Below are positions 1 to 7,644 of a DNA stretch of 39,686 nt, piece after piece. Positions within the stretch are counted from its first letter, which is position 1, and every line of letters starts with the position of its first letter. A model generated the notes under the pieces. That model was not told the origin of the DNA. It saw nothing but the letters and a program-made list of their open reading frames with translations, and did not search any database. This DNA comes from Chloroflexia bacterium (lineage in GTDB: Bacteria > Chloroflexota > Chloroflexia > DTKN01): assembly GCA_016928715.1 (NCBI GenBank), contig JAFGKG010000016.1:1-39686 (forward strand), written 5' to 3'. The position numbers and the translations under genes are program-made.

Positions 1-2
1 AT

Positions 3-62
3 GGTCTCACCTCGTGGCTAGATTGCTTGGATACAATCTTTTTACCACAGGTGAGACCTTTT
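3..62 (+). terminator. Nested stem-loop followed by a T run (terminator or small structured RNA)
   Basis: GGTCTCACCT (3-12) pairs perfectly with AGGTGAGACC (49-58). The stem continues as GTGG (14-17) with CCAC (45-48) across a one-base bulge, and an inner stem GATTG (21-25) with CAATC (34-38) closes a short loop. A T run follows at 59-62, so read rightwards it resembles an intrinsic terminator for a gene lying left of the window. The stem is longer and more nested than most terminators, so a structured RNA or the end of a small mobile repeat is also possible. The rest of the gap to 110 shows nothing I recognise. Confidence 0.5.
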
Positions 63-110
63 GTCACTTTTTAGCGGAAACTAAAGTAAAGCGTAATGGG
101 TAAGGCACGA

Positions 111-1358
111 TTAGTCTGACTCCTGCTCAATGGCCAGCCGGTACAACTCCAGCAGCCCCAGCGCTACCGCGCGCGAGCGAAAGCGCTCGGCCAGCGCCCG
201 GCTGCGCTCGGCCATGCGCCGGCGCTCAACCGCGTCACAAGCCAGACGGGCCACAGCGCCGGCCAACGCTTCCACATCGCCCACCGGGACCACCAGGCCG
301 GCACCCAACTCCTGCACCAGCGGGGCAATGCCCGTTCCCTGGCTCACAACCGAGGGGGTGCCCAGCGCGCCGGCCTCGGCCACCACCCGGTTCAGGCCCT
401 CCAGGTGGGAGGGGCTCAAAAAAAGGTCCGCCGCCGCCAGAAAGCGGGGGACCTCCTGCTCGTACTCGAGTTCGCCGGCAAAGGTGACGCTTTCGGCGGT
501 CCCCAGCGAGGCGGCCAACTCGGCCAGATAGGCACCATAGTCGCCCAGGCCGGGCACGCTGCGGCCCGGGCCGGCCACGATGGTGTGGGCCTGGGGCACG
601 GTACGGGCCAGGTGGGCCGCCGCCCGGACCACCTCCTCCACCCCCTTGAGCGGGATCAGCCGGCCCAGGCTGAGCAGCAGAAACGCCTCCGGCGCCAGCC
701 CCAGGTCGGCGCAGACGCGGGCGCGGGCCTCCCGCCGCCGGGCCGGCAGGTCGGCAGCGGGAGCCTCGAAAAAGCGGTCACCGATGTTGACCTCGAGCAG
801 GTGGATCTTGCTCGGGGGACAGCCCCGCTCCCGGGACAGCTCGGCCATCAGCGGGGAGTTGATCCGCACGACGGCCGCCCGGCGAAAGGCCCGCCGGGTC
901 AGGGCGCGGACCAGGGCGAAGCGGCCGTAGCCATAGCCGGGCAGGGCCATGACGTCGCCGCCGTGCACGCTGGGCACCAGCGGCGCGCGACAGCCACTGA
1001 GCGCGGCGATCGCGCCCATGGGATAGACCGCGTCGGCGTGGACCACGTCGATCTCGGGGTGGCGGCGCAGCAGGCGCCGGTACTGCAGCAGGCCCTGCAA
1101 AAAGTAGGGATAGCGAAACAGGCGCCAGGAGAGGCGGTTCAAAAACCGCGGCCAATAGCCGGCGTCGACCAGAAAACGCTCCACGGCCACCTCGCCGTCC
1201 TGAAAGCAGAGCGGCTGCTCGCCCAGATCGCGGCGGGTGATGGGGGCCAGGACGCGGCAGGAATGGCCCTGGCGGACAAACTCGCGGCCCAGTTCGTAGT
1301 GGATCTCGTTAGCGGCGTATTGGCGGCCATAGGCGCCGATAAAATATAGAATGTTCAA
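111..1358 (-). CDS. Glycosyltransferase family 4 (GT-B fold)
   Basis: This 415-residue protein is a probable retaining glycosyltransferase that moves a sugar from a nucleotide donor to an envelope or exopolysaccharide acceptor on the cytoplasmic side. The N-terminal acceptor half opens MNILYFIGAYGRQYAANEI and includes VHGGDVMALPGYG. The C-terminal donor half has the typical LSLGRLIPLKGVEEVV strand-helix, then SPSHLEGLNRVVAEAGALGTP, which contains the GT4 EX7E motif (EGLNRVVAE). Length is normal. The start is a TTG (1356-1358) four bases after the stop of the upstream methyltransferase, with no clear Shine-Dalgarno, so translation is probably coupled. It is the last gene of a minus-strand envelope block. 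The sugar and acceptor cannot be read from sequence. Confidence 0.88.
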   Translation of the reverse strand: MNILYFIGAYGRQYAANEIHYELGREFVRQGHSCRVLAPITRRDLGEQPLCFQDGEVAVERFLVDAGYWPRFLNRLSWRLFRYPYFLQGLLQYRRLLRRHPEIDVVHADAVYPMGAIAALSGCRAPLVPSVHGGDVMALPGYGYGRFALVRALTRRAFRRAAVVRINSPLMAELSRERGCPPSKIHLLEVNIGDRFFEAPAADLPARRREARARVCADLGLAPEAFLLLSLGRLIPLKGVEEVVRAAAHLARTVPQAHTIVAGPGRSVPGLGDYGAYLAELAASLGTAESVTFAGELEYEQEVPRFLAAADLFLSPSHLEGLNRVVAEAGALGTPSVVSQGTGIAPLVQELGAGLVVPVGDVEALAGAVARLACDAVERRRMAERSRALAERFRSRAVALGLLELYRLAIEQESD

Positions 1359-1362
1359 GGGT

Positions 1363-2292
1363 CTAGTCTCTCGCGCGTTCCAGGCGAAACATCACGTCAA
1401 AGGGTTCCGTGTGCCGCAGCAGCGCCTCCTCCAGCGGGTGCACCGTCCAGGCCAGCAGCAGGTCCTTGAGCACCAGGGTGTTCCAATAGCGGGTCAAGCG
1501 GGTCTCGTGATAGCCGTCGTTGAGGATGCGGCGGCCGAAATAGCACCGCTCGGTGATATGGCAGCCCACGGGCGGGCCAAAGCGCTGCTCGACGTCGTCG
1601 TCGGTGTAGAAACGGACCAGGCCGCCCTTGCCCACCTGGCGGAACTCGTTGCGGCCCACCCGCGCGAAATCGCGGATGCCGGCGAAAAAGCTCTCTCGCT
1701 CGCCAAAGGTATAGGGCACACTGATGGCGGCGACGCCCCCCGGCCGCAGCACCCGGCCGATCTCGCGCCCCACGGCGCGGTCGTCGGGGATGTGCTCGAT
1801 GGAAGAGATGGCGCTGACCCTGCCAAAGGCCGCATCGCGGAAGGGCAGGGCCGTCGCGTCGGCCACCACAGGGTACATGGTCCCCCGGATCCCTCCCTGC
1901 GCGGCCAGCTTGTCGCGCTGCCAGCGCACCCGCTCCTCGTCCAGCTCGGCCAGCACCACGGTCGCTCCCTCGCGGGCCAGCATCAGCGGGTAGGACGAGG
2001 TGCCCGATCCGATGTCCAGAACCCATGCCCCGGGCTGCAGGTCGAGCATTTGAGTGATCACGGGGTACTCGATCAGGCGCCAGAGGCTGAAATCGTTGAC
2101 CGCGCGGCGCAGGATGCCCGGCCCATTGATGGCCACCTCGTGTAGCAGGCAGGCCAGGGCCGGCAGGCGGATCTTGGGCCGGGCCAGGAGCCAGGCCAGC
2201 AGGTCCCGCGCCGCCAGGGCCGTCAGCAGGCCGCAGAGCAGACCCAGGATCCGGAGCAGCACAGAAACGCCTTTGGGGAATCGCGATCTCAT
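1363..2292 (-). CDS. Class I SAM-dependent methyltransferase
   Basis: This 309-residue protein has a methyltransferase core: motif I VLDIGSGTSSYPLMLA, an acidic ribose-binding residue at the end of strand 2 (VLAELDEERV), VVADATALPF, and the post-motif VLRPGGVAAISVPY. An N-terminal hydrophobic helix (residues about 7-30, LRILGLLCGLLTALAARDLLAWLLA) suggests loose membrane association. The start ATG (2290-2292) follows AGGAGG at good spacing, and a perfect TATAAT lies just upstream, so this gene heads a short transcript with the following GT4 gene. The neighbours suggest methylation of a lipid-linked or surface glycan, but the substrate is not visible. Confidence 0.85.
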   Translation of the reverse strand: MRSRFPKGVSVLLRILGLLCGLLTALAARDLLAWLLARPKIRLPALACLLHEVAINGPGILRRAVNDFSLWRLIEYPVITQMLDLQPGAWVLDIGSGTSSYPLMLAREGATVVLAELDEERVRWQRDKLAAQGGIRGTMYPVVADATALPFRDAAFGRVSAISSIEHIPDDRAVGREIGRVLRPGGVAAISVPYTFGERESFFAGIRDFARVGRNEFRQVGKGGLVRFYTDDDVEQRFGPPVGCHITERCYFGRRILNDGYHETRLTRYWNTLVLKDLLLAWTVHPLEEALLRHTEPFDVMFRLERARD

Positions 2293-2309
2293 AAATTCCT
2301 CCTATCTCC

Positions 2310-2337
2310 ATTATAACACGGCTGGGGACCTCTACAA
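2310..2337 (-). promoter_or_regulatory. Sigma70-type promoter for the methyltransferase-GT4 pair
   Basis: On the minus strand an extended -10 TGTTATAAT (TATAAT at 2315-2310) lies 16 nt from a weak -35 TTGTAG (2337-2332). It sits about 20 bp before the methyltransferase start, so the leader is very short. Confidence 0.6.
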
Positions 2338-2401
2338 GCATACACTTTTGCAAATTTGCGCCGGGTTGGTCCACCGCAACCTTAAATGCTCCGGATTTCC
2401 A

Positions 2402-2432
2402 ACGTGAAAACGTGTAACGTGCTAACGCGCTA
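2402..2432. repeat. Phased ACGTG short repeat array
   Basis: Four units, ACGTGAAA, ACGTGTA, ACGTGCTA and ACGCGCTA, begin at 2402, 2410, 2417 and 2425, a period of 8, 7 and 8 bp. The array runs into the stop codon of the flippase gene (TAG at 2432-2430). It resembles the phased arrays at 13401-13598. Confidence 0.6.
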
Positions 2433-4013
2433 GTACAGCCAGCGCAACAGCCAGCGTTTGCCCGGAAAGCGCAGTTCCTGCAGGCGCTCGAGATCCTGCG
2501 GCTCCAGGCCGCCCAGGCGCCGAAAGACCAGCAAAAAGACGGCCACGCCCAACAGGGCCAGGCCGGCCAGCACCAGCACGCCCTGCACCCGCTCCAGGGT
2601 ACTAGCCGGCAGCACCGTGTCAAAGAGCCCCCAGCGGCCGGCCCAGAGCAGCGGCAGCAGCACCACGGCAAAGGCCGCCGAGGCCCCTGCCACCCGTCCC
2701 AAAAAGGCCCAGGGATAGCGCAGCCGCAGCACCCGGCTGGCGTAGGCCAGCACGATCGCCGCCCCGCCCAGACGGGCCAGGGCCATGACCCAGGCCAAAC
2801 CCAGGGCGCTGTAGCGCGGCGCCATCCAGAACAACAGCGGCACCGTGGCCAGGATGAACAGGCGAGAGGTCACCACCGGCCGGTAGCGCTCGTAGGACAT
2901 CAGGATGTTGTGGGGCACACTGCCCAGCATAGAATCCAGGAACATCCCCCCGACCAGGATCACAGCCACCCCCGCCGCCCCGGCAAACTCTTCCAGGTAG
3001 AGCAGTTGGATCAAGCCCCGCGAAAAGAGGACCAGGCCCACGCCGGCCGGCAGCAGGGCCAACTGCAGCAGGCGCATAAAGCTGCCATAGGCCTGCTGCA
3101 GGGCGGGGCGACTCCCGCGCACAAAGAGACGGGCAAAGAGCGGCACCTGCACCCCGGTGATGGGGGCCACCAGAAAGCGGATGAACTCGCGCACGTACTT
3201 GACCCCCAGCGCCAGCACTGCCTGGCCCGCCGTGTCGCCCAGGCCCGCCAGTACCACCAGGGCAAAATCGGGCTCATAGATCGTGCTGGAGACGTTGATC
3301 AGATAGATAAGCAGCCCGTAGGGCCAGAAACGGGGCCAGAGCGACCACACATCCCGCGGATGGACCCTCTCTCGCGAAGGAGCTAGCTCCCGCCCGGCCC
3401 GCCAGGCCTGCCAGAACTGCAGGCCCAGGATCAGCACCGTGGTCACCAACAGCGAGAGCACCGCCCCAAAGACGCCATAGCCCAGCAGCACCAGCACGGC
3501 GGTCAGGATCGGCTGAAATAGGGCCGTCAGGATGTCCAACAGGTTGGTCACCTTTTGCTTGAAAAAGGTGATCAGTATCTGCACCATAATGTTGGAAAGC
3601 GAGCCCAGCACCACCAGCGCGCCCAGGATGGCGATGAGCCCGCCCCCGCCACCGGGCAGGTCGAAAAAGTCGGCGAAAAAGGGCGCCCAGGTGCGCAGAG
3701 CGGTCAAGATCAGCACATAAGTGATCAACTTGAAGCCCAGCACCCACTGCAAAAAGAGGCGCACGCCCCTCCGGCCAAAGCGCAGTTCGATCTCGGGCAG
3801 AAACTTGGGCAGGGTGCGCTCCACGCCCAGGTCGGTGTACTGGCCGATGATGGTGGCGGCGGCCAGCAGGCTGCTGTAGGTGCCAAAGCCGGACACCTTG
3901 AGCCCGTTGACGACGACCAGCGAGGCGGCGAAGGAAATGACCGCCTTGAGCGGAAAAAGGACCGTGTTCCAAAACATGGCCCCGGAAACCCGGCTGCGCA
4001 GTGAATCCGACAT
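2430..4013 (-). CDS. Polysaccharide flippase-like membrane protein (MATE/Wzx type)
   Basis: This protein of about 527 residues has many hydrophobic segments spread over its whole length and an opening typical of the oligosaccharide flippase family: a short polar start, then SGAMFWNTVLFPLKAVISFA and VSGFGTYSSLLAAATIIGQY. It probably flips lipid-linked saccharides across the membrane. The start at 4013 is chosen because MSDSLRSRVSG follows a GAGGGGG ribosome site at 5-6 nt that overlaps the end of the DUF2079 gene. A longer reading up to 4184 only extends into the other frame of that gene. It ends in a Trp-Leu-Tyr stop inside the ACGTG repeat array. Confidence 0.82.
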   Translation of the reverse strand: MSDSLRSRVSGAMFWNTVLFPLKAVISFAASLVVVNGLKVSGFGTYSSLLAAATIIGQYTDLGVERTLPKFLPEIELRFGRRGVRLFLQWVLGFKLITYVLILTALRTWAPFFADFFDLPGGGGGLIAILGALVVLGSLSNIMVQILITFFKQKVTNLLDILTALFQPILTAVLVLLGYGVFGAVLSLLVTTVLILGLQFWQAWRAGRELAPSRERVHPRDVWSLWPRFWPYGLLIYLINVSSTIYEPDFALVVLAGLGDTAGQAVLALGVKYVREFIRFLVAPITGVQVPLFARLFVRGSRPALQQAYGSFMRLLQLALLPAGVGLVLFSRGLIQLLYLEEFAGAAGVAVILVGGMFLDSMLGSVPHNILMSYERYRPVVTSRLFILATVPLLFWMAPRYSALGLAWVMALARLGGAAIVLAYASRVLRLRYPWAFLGRVAGASAAFAVVLLPLLWAGRWGLFDTVLPASTLERVQGVLVLAGLALLGVAVFLLVFRRLGGLEPQDLERLQELRFPGKRWLLRWLY

Positions 4014-4023
4014 CGAGGCCCCC

Positions 4024-5544
4024 TCAGCGCGCCCGCGCCAGCAGGACGTAATCGTCCTGCCGGGCCTCGACGCGCCAGTCCGGGCCGGCCAAGAGTTGGG
4101 CCAGCAGGGCCGCCTCCTCCGCACCGCGCTCACTCTGCAGGTCCAGGAGGATATAGTCGGCCCGCTCTTCGGGCTTGTAGGCATAGTGGAAATCGCCGCC
4201 GGGCAGCAGGAAAATGTCCCGGCGCACGGGAACGTGCGGCGCCAGCAGGTTGCTGGCCGCCACGGGGGACCCGGGCGGGATACGCTCGATCAGGGCCAGG
4301 GCCATCCGGGTACGGGCCGGCGGCCGGTCCAACAACAGCGGCGGCAGGGGGTTGTAATAGAACAGGTTGCTCAATACGGACAGCAGCAGCAGGGCCAGGC
4401 CGATGGCCCGCCGCCGGTCCTGGAGCGAGAGGCGAAACCAAAAGCGCCCCTTGGGCGGGCGGGGCTTCCGCCGGCCCGTCCCCCCCTCTTCCCGGGGTCC
4501 CCAGCGCGCCAGCCAGGCCCAGGAATGGATCAGGCCCACCAGCAAAAAGGGCACCAGCAGGCCCTGGTAGTGGTGATAGATGTCGGTCTGGATGGTCCGG
4601 TTGGAGAGCAGGTTGAGCAGCAGGAGCGGCAGCAGGCAGATCAGGGAGGGCAGGTGCAGCAGGGGCAAAAAGAGCAGCGGCAGGCCCAGTTGAAAGAGAT
4701 AGCCGAGCTTGCGCGGCGTAAACATGACCTGGAGCACCAGCAGCGGGTCGCGCAGGGCCGTGTGCAGTATCTCGGCCGGGCTATTGCCCAAGGGCAGGTA
4801 GTGATCGGCAAACATGTATCCGCTGCGCGTGCTATAGTGGGGCAGTATCCAATGGTTCATGGCCAGGTACCAGCCGACGGCGGCGAGGATGAGGGTGAGC
4901 CCGAGAGCCCAACGCCGGCGCCGCAGCAGGGCATAGAGGCCGACCATGGCCACGGCGACCACCGTATCCAACCGGCAGCTCAGCGCCAGGAAGAGAAAGG
5001 GCAGCGCCGCCCAATAGCGCCGCTTTTCCACGAAATAGAGCAGAAAGCAGAGCCAGGTCATGGCCATCATGCGAAAGCGGATCTCGTAGAGGCTGCCGTA
5101 CTGCACCGGCAGGTAGGCCAGGTAGAGGCCGGCGGTGAGCAGGCCCAGCGCCGGCCCCAAGCGCTCCCGGGCCAGCAGGTAGAGCGGCACGGCCCCCAGG
5201 GCGACAATGACCATCTGCAGCACCAAGAGGGTATAGACCGACGGCACCAGGGCGTAAAAGGGGGCCAGCCAGGCGGCCATAAAGAACGAGTCGGTGCCCA
5301 ACAGGTTGTCGGTAAAATCGTAGGCGTGGGTCTCGAGAAAGCGCCCCTGGGTGGTGTTCCAAACGGCCTGGTGGATCAGGGCCACGTCAAAGCCGACCCG
5401 AAATAGCTGTACCTTGCGCACCGCGGCGAGGGAAAAGACCAGCACAAAGAGCAGGAGCAGCAGCACCAACAGCCGGACGCTGTGGCGGTCCAGCCAGGGC
5501 CAGAACCGGAACCAGGCGTTTCGCAGTGCGTTGGCGGCGTTCAA
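4024..5544 (-). CDS. DUF2079 polytopic membrane protein
   Basis: A membrane protein of about 506 residues, matching DUF2079 by its first hydrophobic helix followed by FRVGFDVALIHQAVWNTTQG, FTDNLLGTDSFFMAAW and APFYALVPSVYTLLVLQ. The family looks like GT-C glycosyltransferase relatives, but no reaction is established. The start is a judgement. An ATG at 5577 overlaps a promoter -10 box and has no ribosome site, while a TTG at 5544 follows GAGGAGG at 9 nt and leads directly into NAANALRNAWFRFW, so I prefer the TTG. The gene ends 10 bp before the flippase start and is probably cotranscribed with it. Confidence 0.78.
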   Translation of the reverse strand: MNAANALRNAWFRFWPWLDRHSVRLLVLLLLLFVLVFSLAAVRKVQLFRVGFDVALIHQAVWNTTQGRFLETHAYDFTDNLLGTDSFFMAAWLAPFYALVPSVYTLLVLQMVIVALGAVPLYLLARERLGPALGLLTAGLYLAYLPVQYGSLYEIRFRMMAMTWLCFLLYFVEKRRYWAALPFLFLALSCRLDTVVAVAMVGLYALLRRRRWALGLTLILAAVGWYLAMNHWILPHYSTRSGYMFADHYLPLGNSPAEILHTALRDPLLVLQVMFTPRKLGYLFQLGLPLLFLPLLHLPSLICLLPLLLLNLLSNRTIQTDIYHHYQGLLVPFLLVGLIHSWAWLARWGPREEGGTGRRKPRPPKGRFWFRLSLQDRRRAIGLALLLLSVLSNLFYYNPLPPLLLDRPPARTRMALALIERIPPGSPVAASNLLAPHVPVRRDIFLLPGGDFHYAYKPEERADYILLDLQSERGAEEAALLAQLLAGPDWRVEARQDDYVLLARAR

Positions 5545-5575
5545 AGCGGTCTGCCTCCTCGTTGCGCTCGGAGGC

Positions 5576-5604
5576 ATTGTACTACAGGGCGGGCTGGGGT
5601 GCAA
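5576..5604 (-). promoter_or_regulatory. Internal promoter for the DUF2079-flippase transcript
   Basis: The minus strand carries TTGCAC (5604-5599), a 17-nt spacer and TACAAT (5581-5576). The boxes fill the short gap after the upstream membrane protein stop (5610-5608). The -10 overlaps the ATG at 5577, which argues that translation begins further downstream. Confidence 0.6.
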
Positions 5605-5607
5605 CTC

Positions 5608-7644
5608 TTACAGACCCACAATAGGCAGGTCGTGGGCGTACCACTCCTGGATCACGGTGGAGAGGCGATAGATCCAGGTCTGCAGGGAGGCGGCCAATTG
5701 AAAGAGGTAAAACGCGGCCAGCAGCAGCCGGCCGGCCCGGCCCCGCCGCCAGAGCCAGTCCAGGCCCAGGCCGGCGCAGAGACAGAGGGCCGGCATGGCG
5801 TAAAAGATCTCCTTGTCCACCATGTCCACCCGAAAGCCGACGATGAAAAAGACAAAGGCGCTGCCGAACCAGGCCAGCAGCAGCCAGCGCGGCAGCGGCC
5901 GCCGCCAGTGCTTTCGGCCCACCACCAGGCCGGCCAGGCCCAGAAACATGGGCCAGACCAGACCGTAGCGCAGGCTGGAGAGCCGCTCCAGGTGCTGGCG
6001 CAGGTACACCGACCAGGGCACGGGCACCACGCCCCCGCCCCCGCCCTCCCGGGCCAGCTTTTGGAAATAAGGGAGGGTCACCTCGACGATGGGCCGGATG
6101 TACTGGCCGTAATAGATCAGCGTGGCCAGGCCGACGGCCAGCAGCAGGGCCAACAGGATTGCGCCCAGGGGACGCGCGTTCAGCCGGCGGCCGTTGAGGG
6201 CCAGGCCCAACAGCAGCAAGAGGACAAAGATCCCCATAAAGGCGGCCGTCACGGTATAGTAGAGCAGGGCCCCCAGCAGAAAAAGGGCCAGGCCGGCCCA
6301 GGTGCGCGGCTGCTTGAGCCGCTCCCAACCCCCGACGATATAACAGGTCGCGGCCAAGGTCCACCACAACCCCGTCTGCGTGGGCGTATTGCCCCAGGCG
6401 TGCAGCAAAAAGGTAGCCGGCAGCACGGCGTAGAGTATAGCCGCCCAGCGGCCGGCCCGCCGGGACAGGCCCAGCCGGCAGGCCAAAAAGTAGATCAGCA
6501 TGGGCTTGGTCACGTCCAGCAGCACACTGAGCACGTTGGCCGTGTCGTAGGGGCGCCAGGGCAGAAAGAAAAAGGCCGCCGCCGTGATGTGGTAATAGGG
6601 CGAGTAGGGGATCATGGGCCGTTCCTCGACGCCCCCCCATTCGGGCGGCATGACCTCCTGGGAAAAATAGCCCGGTTGGTACAGTTCATCCAGCCGGCCC
6701 GAGACCACCCGCTGCGACTTTTCCAAATGCCAGCGCAGGTCCCAGGCCACGCTGTAGGGGTAGAGCAGGCCGCCGGCCTTGAGCAAAAAGCCGAACAAAA
6801 AGAGGGCCAGCAGCAAACGCAGCTCGCTTTCGGCCAGGGGGACCCGCCCCCAGGCAAAGACGCGCCGGAACAGCCAGCGCAGCAGCGGCAGCAGCAGCAG
6901 GCCCAGCAGCGCCAACAGGGCCAGGCGGTGGCTGTAGAGAGCTGTGCGCAGCCGGTACAGGGCCAGGCAGGTGGACAACCCCCCGACGGCCAGGCCGGCC
7001 AGCAGCGCCGACCAGCGCGGCAATAGGCCCACCGCGATCCCACCCAGGTACAGGGCCAGGGCCAAGAGCAGCGCCCAGGCCAACTGGTCCCAGGCCGGCC
7101 AGGCCCAGGACCAGCCTGGGCCACCGATCGGCAGCAGGGCCACCTCGCTCACGACGACGCCCAGAACGCGTGGATCCCCCCCCGCACCGACCTCGGCGGG
7201 AACAAAGGGCTCCACCTCCAGCTCTACCTCTTGCCGACTGAGATCAAAGTACTGGACCGGTACCCAGAGGGTATACTCCTTCCACTCGGGCCCCACCACC
7301 AAGTCGGCCAGCGGCCGACCGTTCAGGCGCACCTGCAGCGTGGGCGGGGGTTGGCCGGCCGGCCGCCAGGCCAGCAGGCGCAGGGAGAGCTGGCGTGCTC
7401 TCCGGCCCAGTCCGGGGAAATGCAGGCTGGCCCGGCCCTCACTCCAACGGTAACGCTCCTGTGCCTCCTGTGGCGAGACGGGTTCCCGCTCGTGAAAGCC
7501 CTGCAGGTAGAACAGGTCGCTGGATGCGCCCACGTCGATGACGTGGGCGGTCTCGTATTGGTAGGCCAGGCTGACGCCCAAAAGCGCGGCCAGCAAGACC
7601 AACAGGCCCCAGGCAGGCCAGGCATCCTGCCGCAACCAGCGCAT
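5608..7644 (-). CDS. Large polytopic membrane protein, GT-C-like architecture
   Basis: A 678-residue protein. A signal-anchor helix (residues about 10-27) precedes a soluble beta-rich region (about 30-185, with LQVRLNGRPLADLVV and VEPFVPAEVG), then about a dozen hydrophobic helices. A loop after a membrane segment reads SVAWDLRWHLEKSQRVVSG, and another reads RPMIPYSPYYHITAAAFFF. This layout is common in membrane glycosyltransferases using lipid-linked sugars, but I recognise no named family and no catalytic motif with certainty. The ATG follows GGAGGGG, and the start overlaps the GH57 stop as TGATG, so the two are translationally coupled. Confidence 0.72.
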   Translation of the reverse strand: MRWLRQDAWPAWGLLVLLAALLGVSLAYQYETAHVIDVGASSDLFYLQGFHEREPVSPQEAQERYRWSEGRASLHFPGLGRRARQLSLRLLAWRPAGQPPPTLQVRLNGRPLADLVVGPEWKEYTLWVPVQYFDLSRQEVELEVEPFVPAEVGAGGDPRVLGVVVSEVALLPIGGPGWSWAWPAWDQLAWALLLALALYLGGIAVGLLPRWSALLAGLAVGGLSTCLALYRLRTALYSHRLALLALLGLLLLPLLRWLFRRVFAWGRVPLAESELRLLLALFLFGFLLKAGGLLYPYSVAWDLRWHLEKSQRVVSGRLDELYQPGYFSQEVMPPEWGGVEERPMIPYSPYYHITAAAFFFLPWRPYDTANVLSVLLDVTKPMLIYFLACRLGLSRRAGRWAAILYAVLPATFLLHAWGNTPTQTGLWWTLAATCYIVGGWERLKQPRTWAGLALFLLGALLYYTVTAAFMGIFVLLLLLGLALNGRRLNARPLGAILLALLLAVGLATLIYYGQYIRPIVEVTLPYFQKLAREGGGGGVVPVPWSVYLRQHLERLSSLRYGLVWPMFLGLAGLVVGRKHWRRPLPRWLLLAWFGSAFVFFIVGFRVDMVDKEIFYAMPALCLCAGLGLDWLWRRGRAGRLLLAAFYLFQLAASLQTWIYRLSTVIQEWYAHDLPIVGL

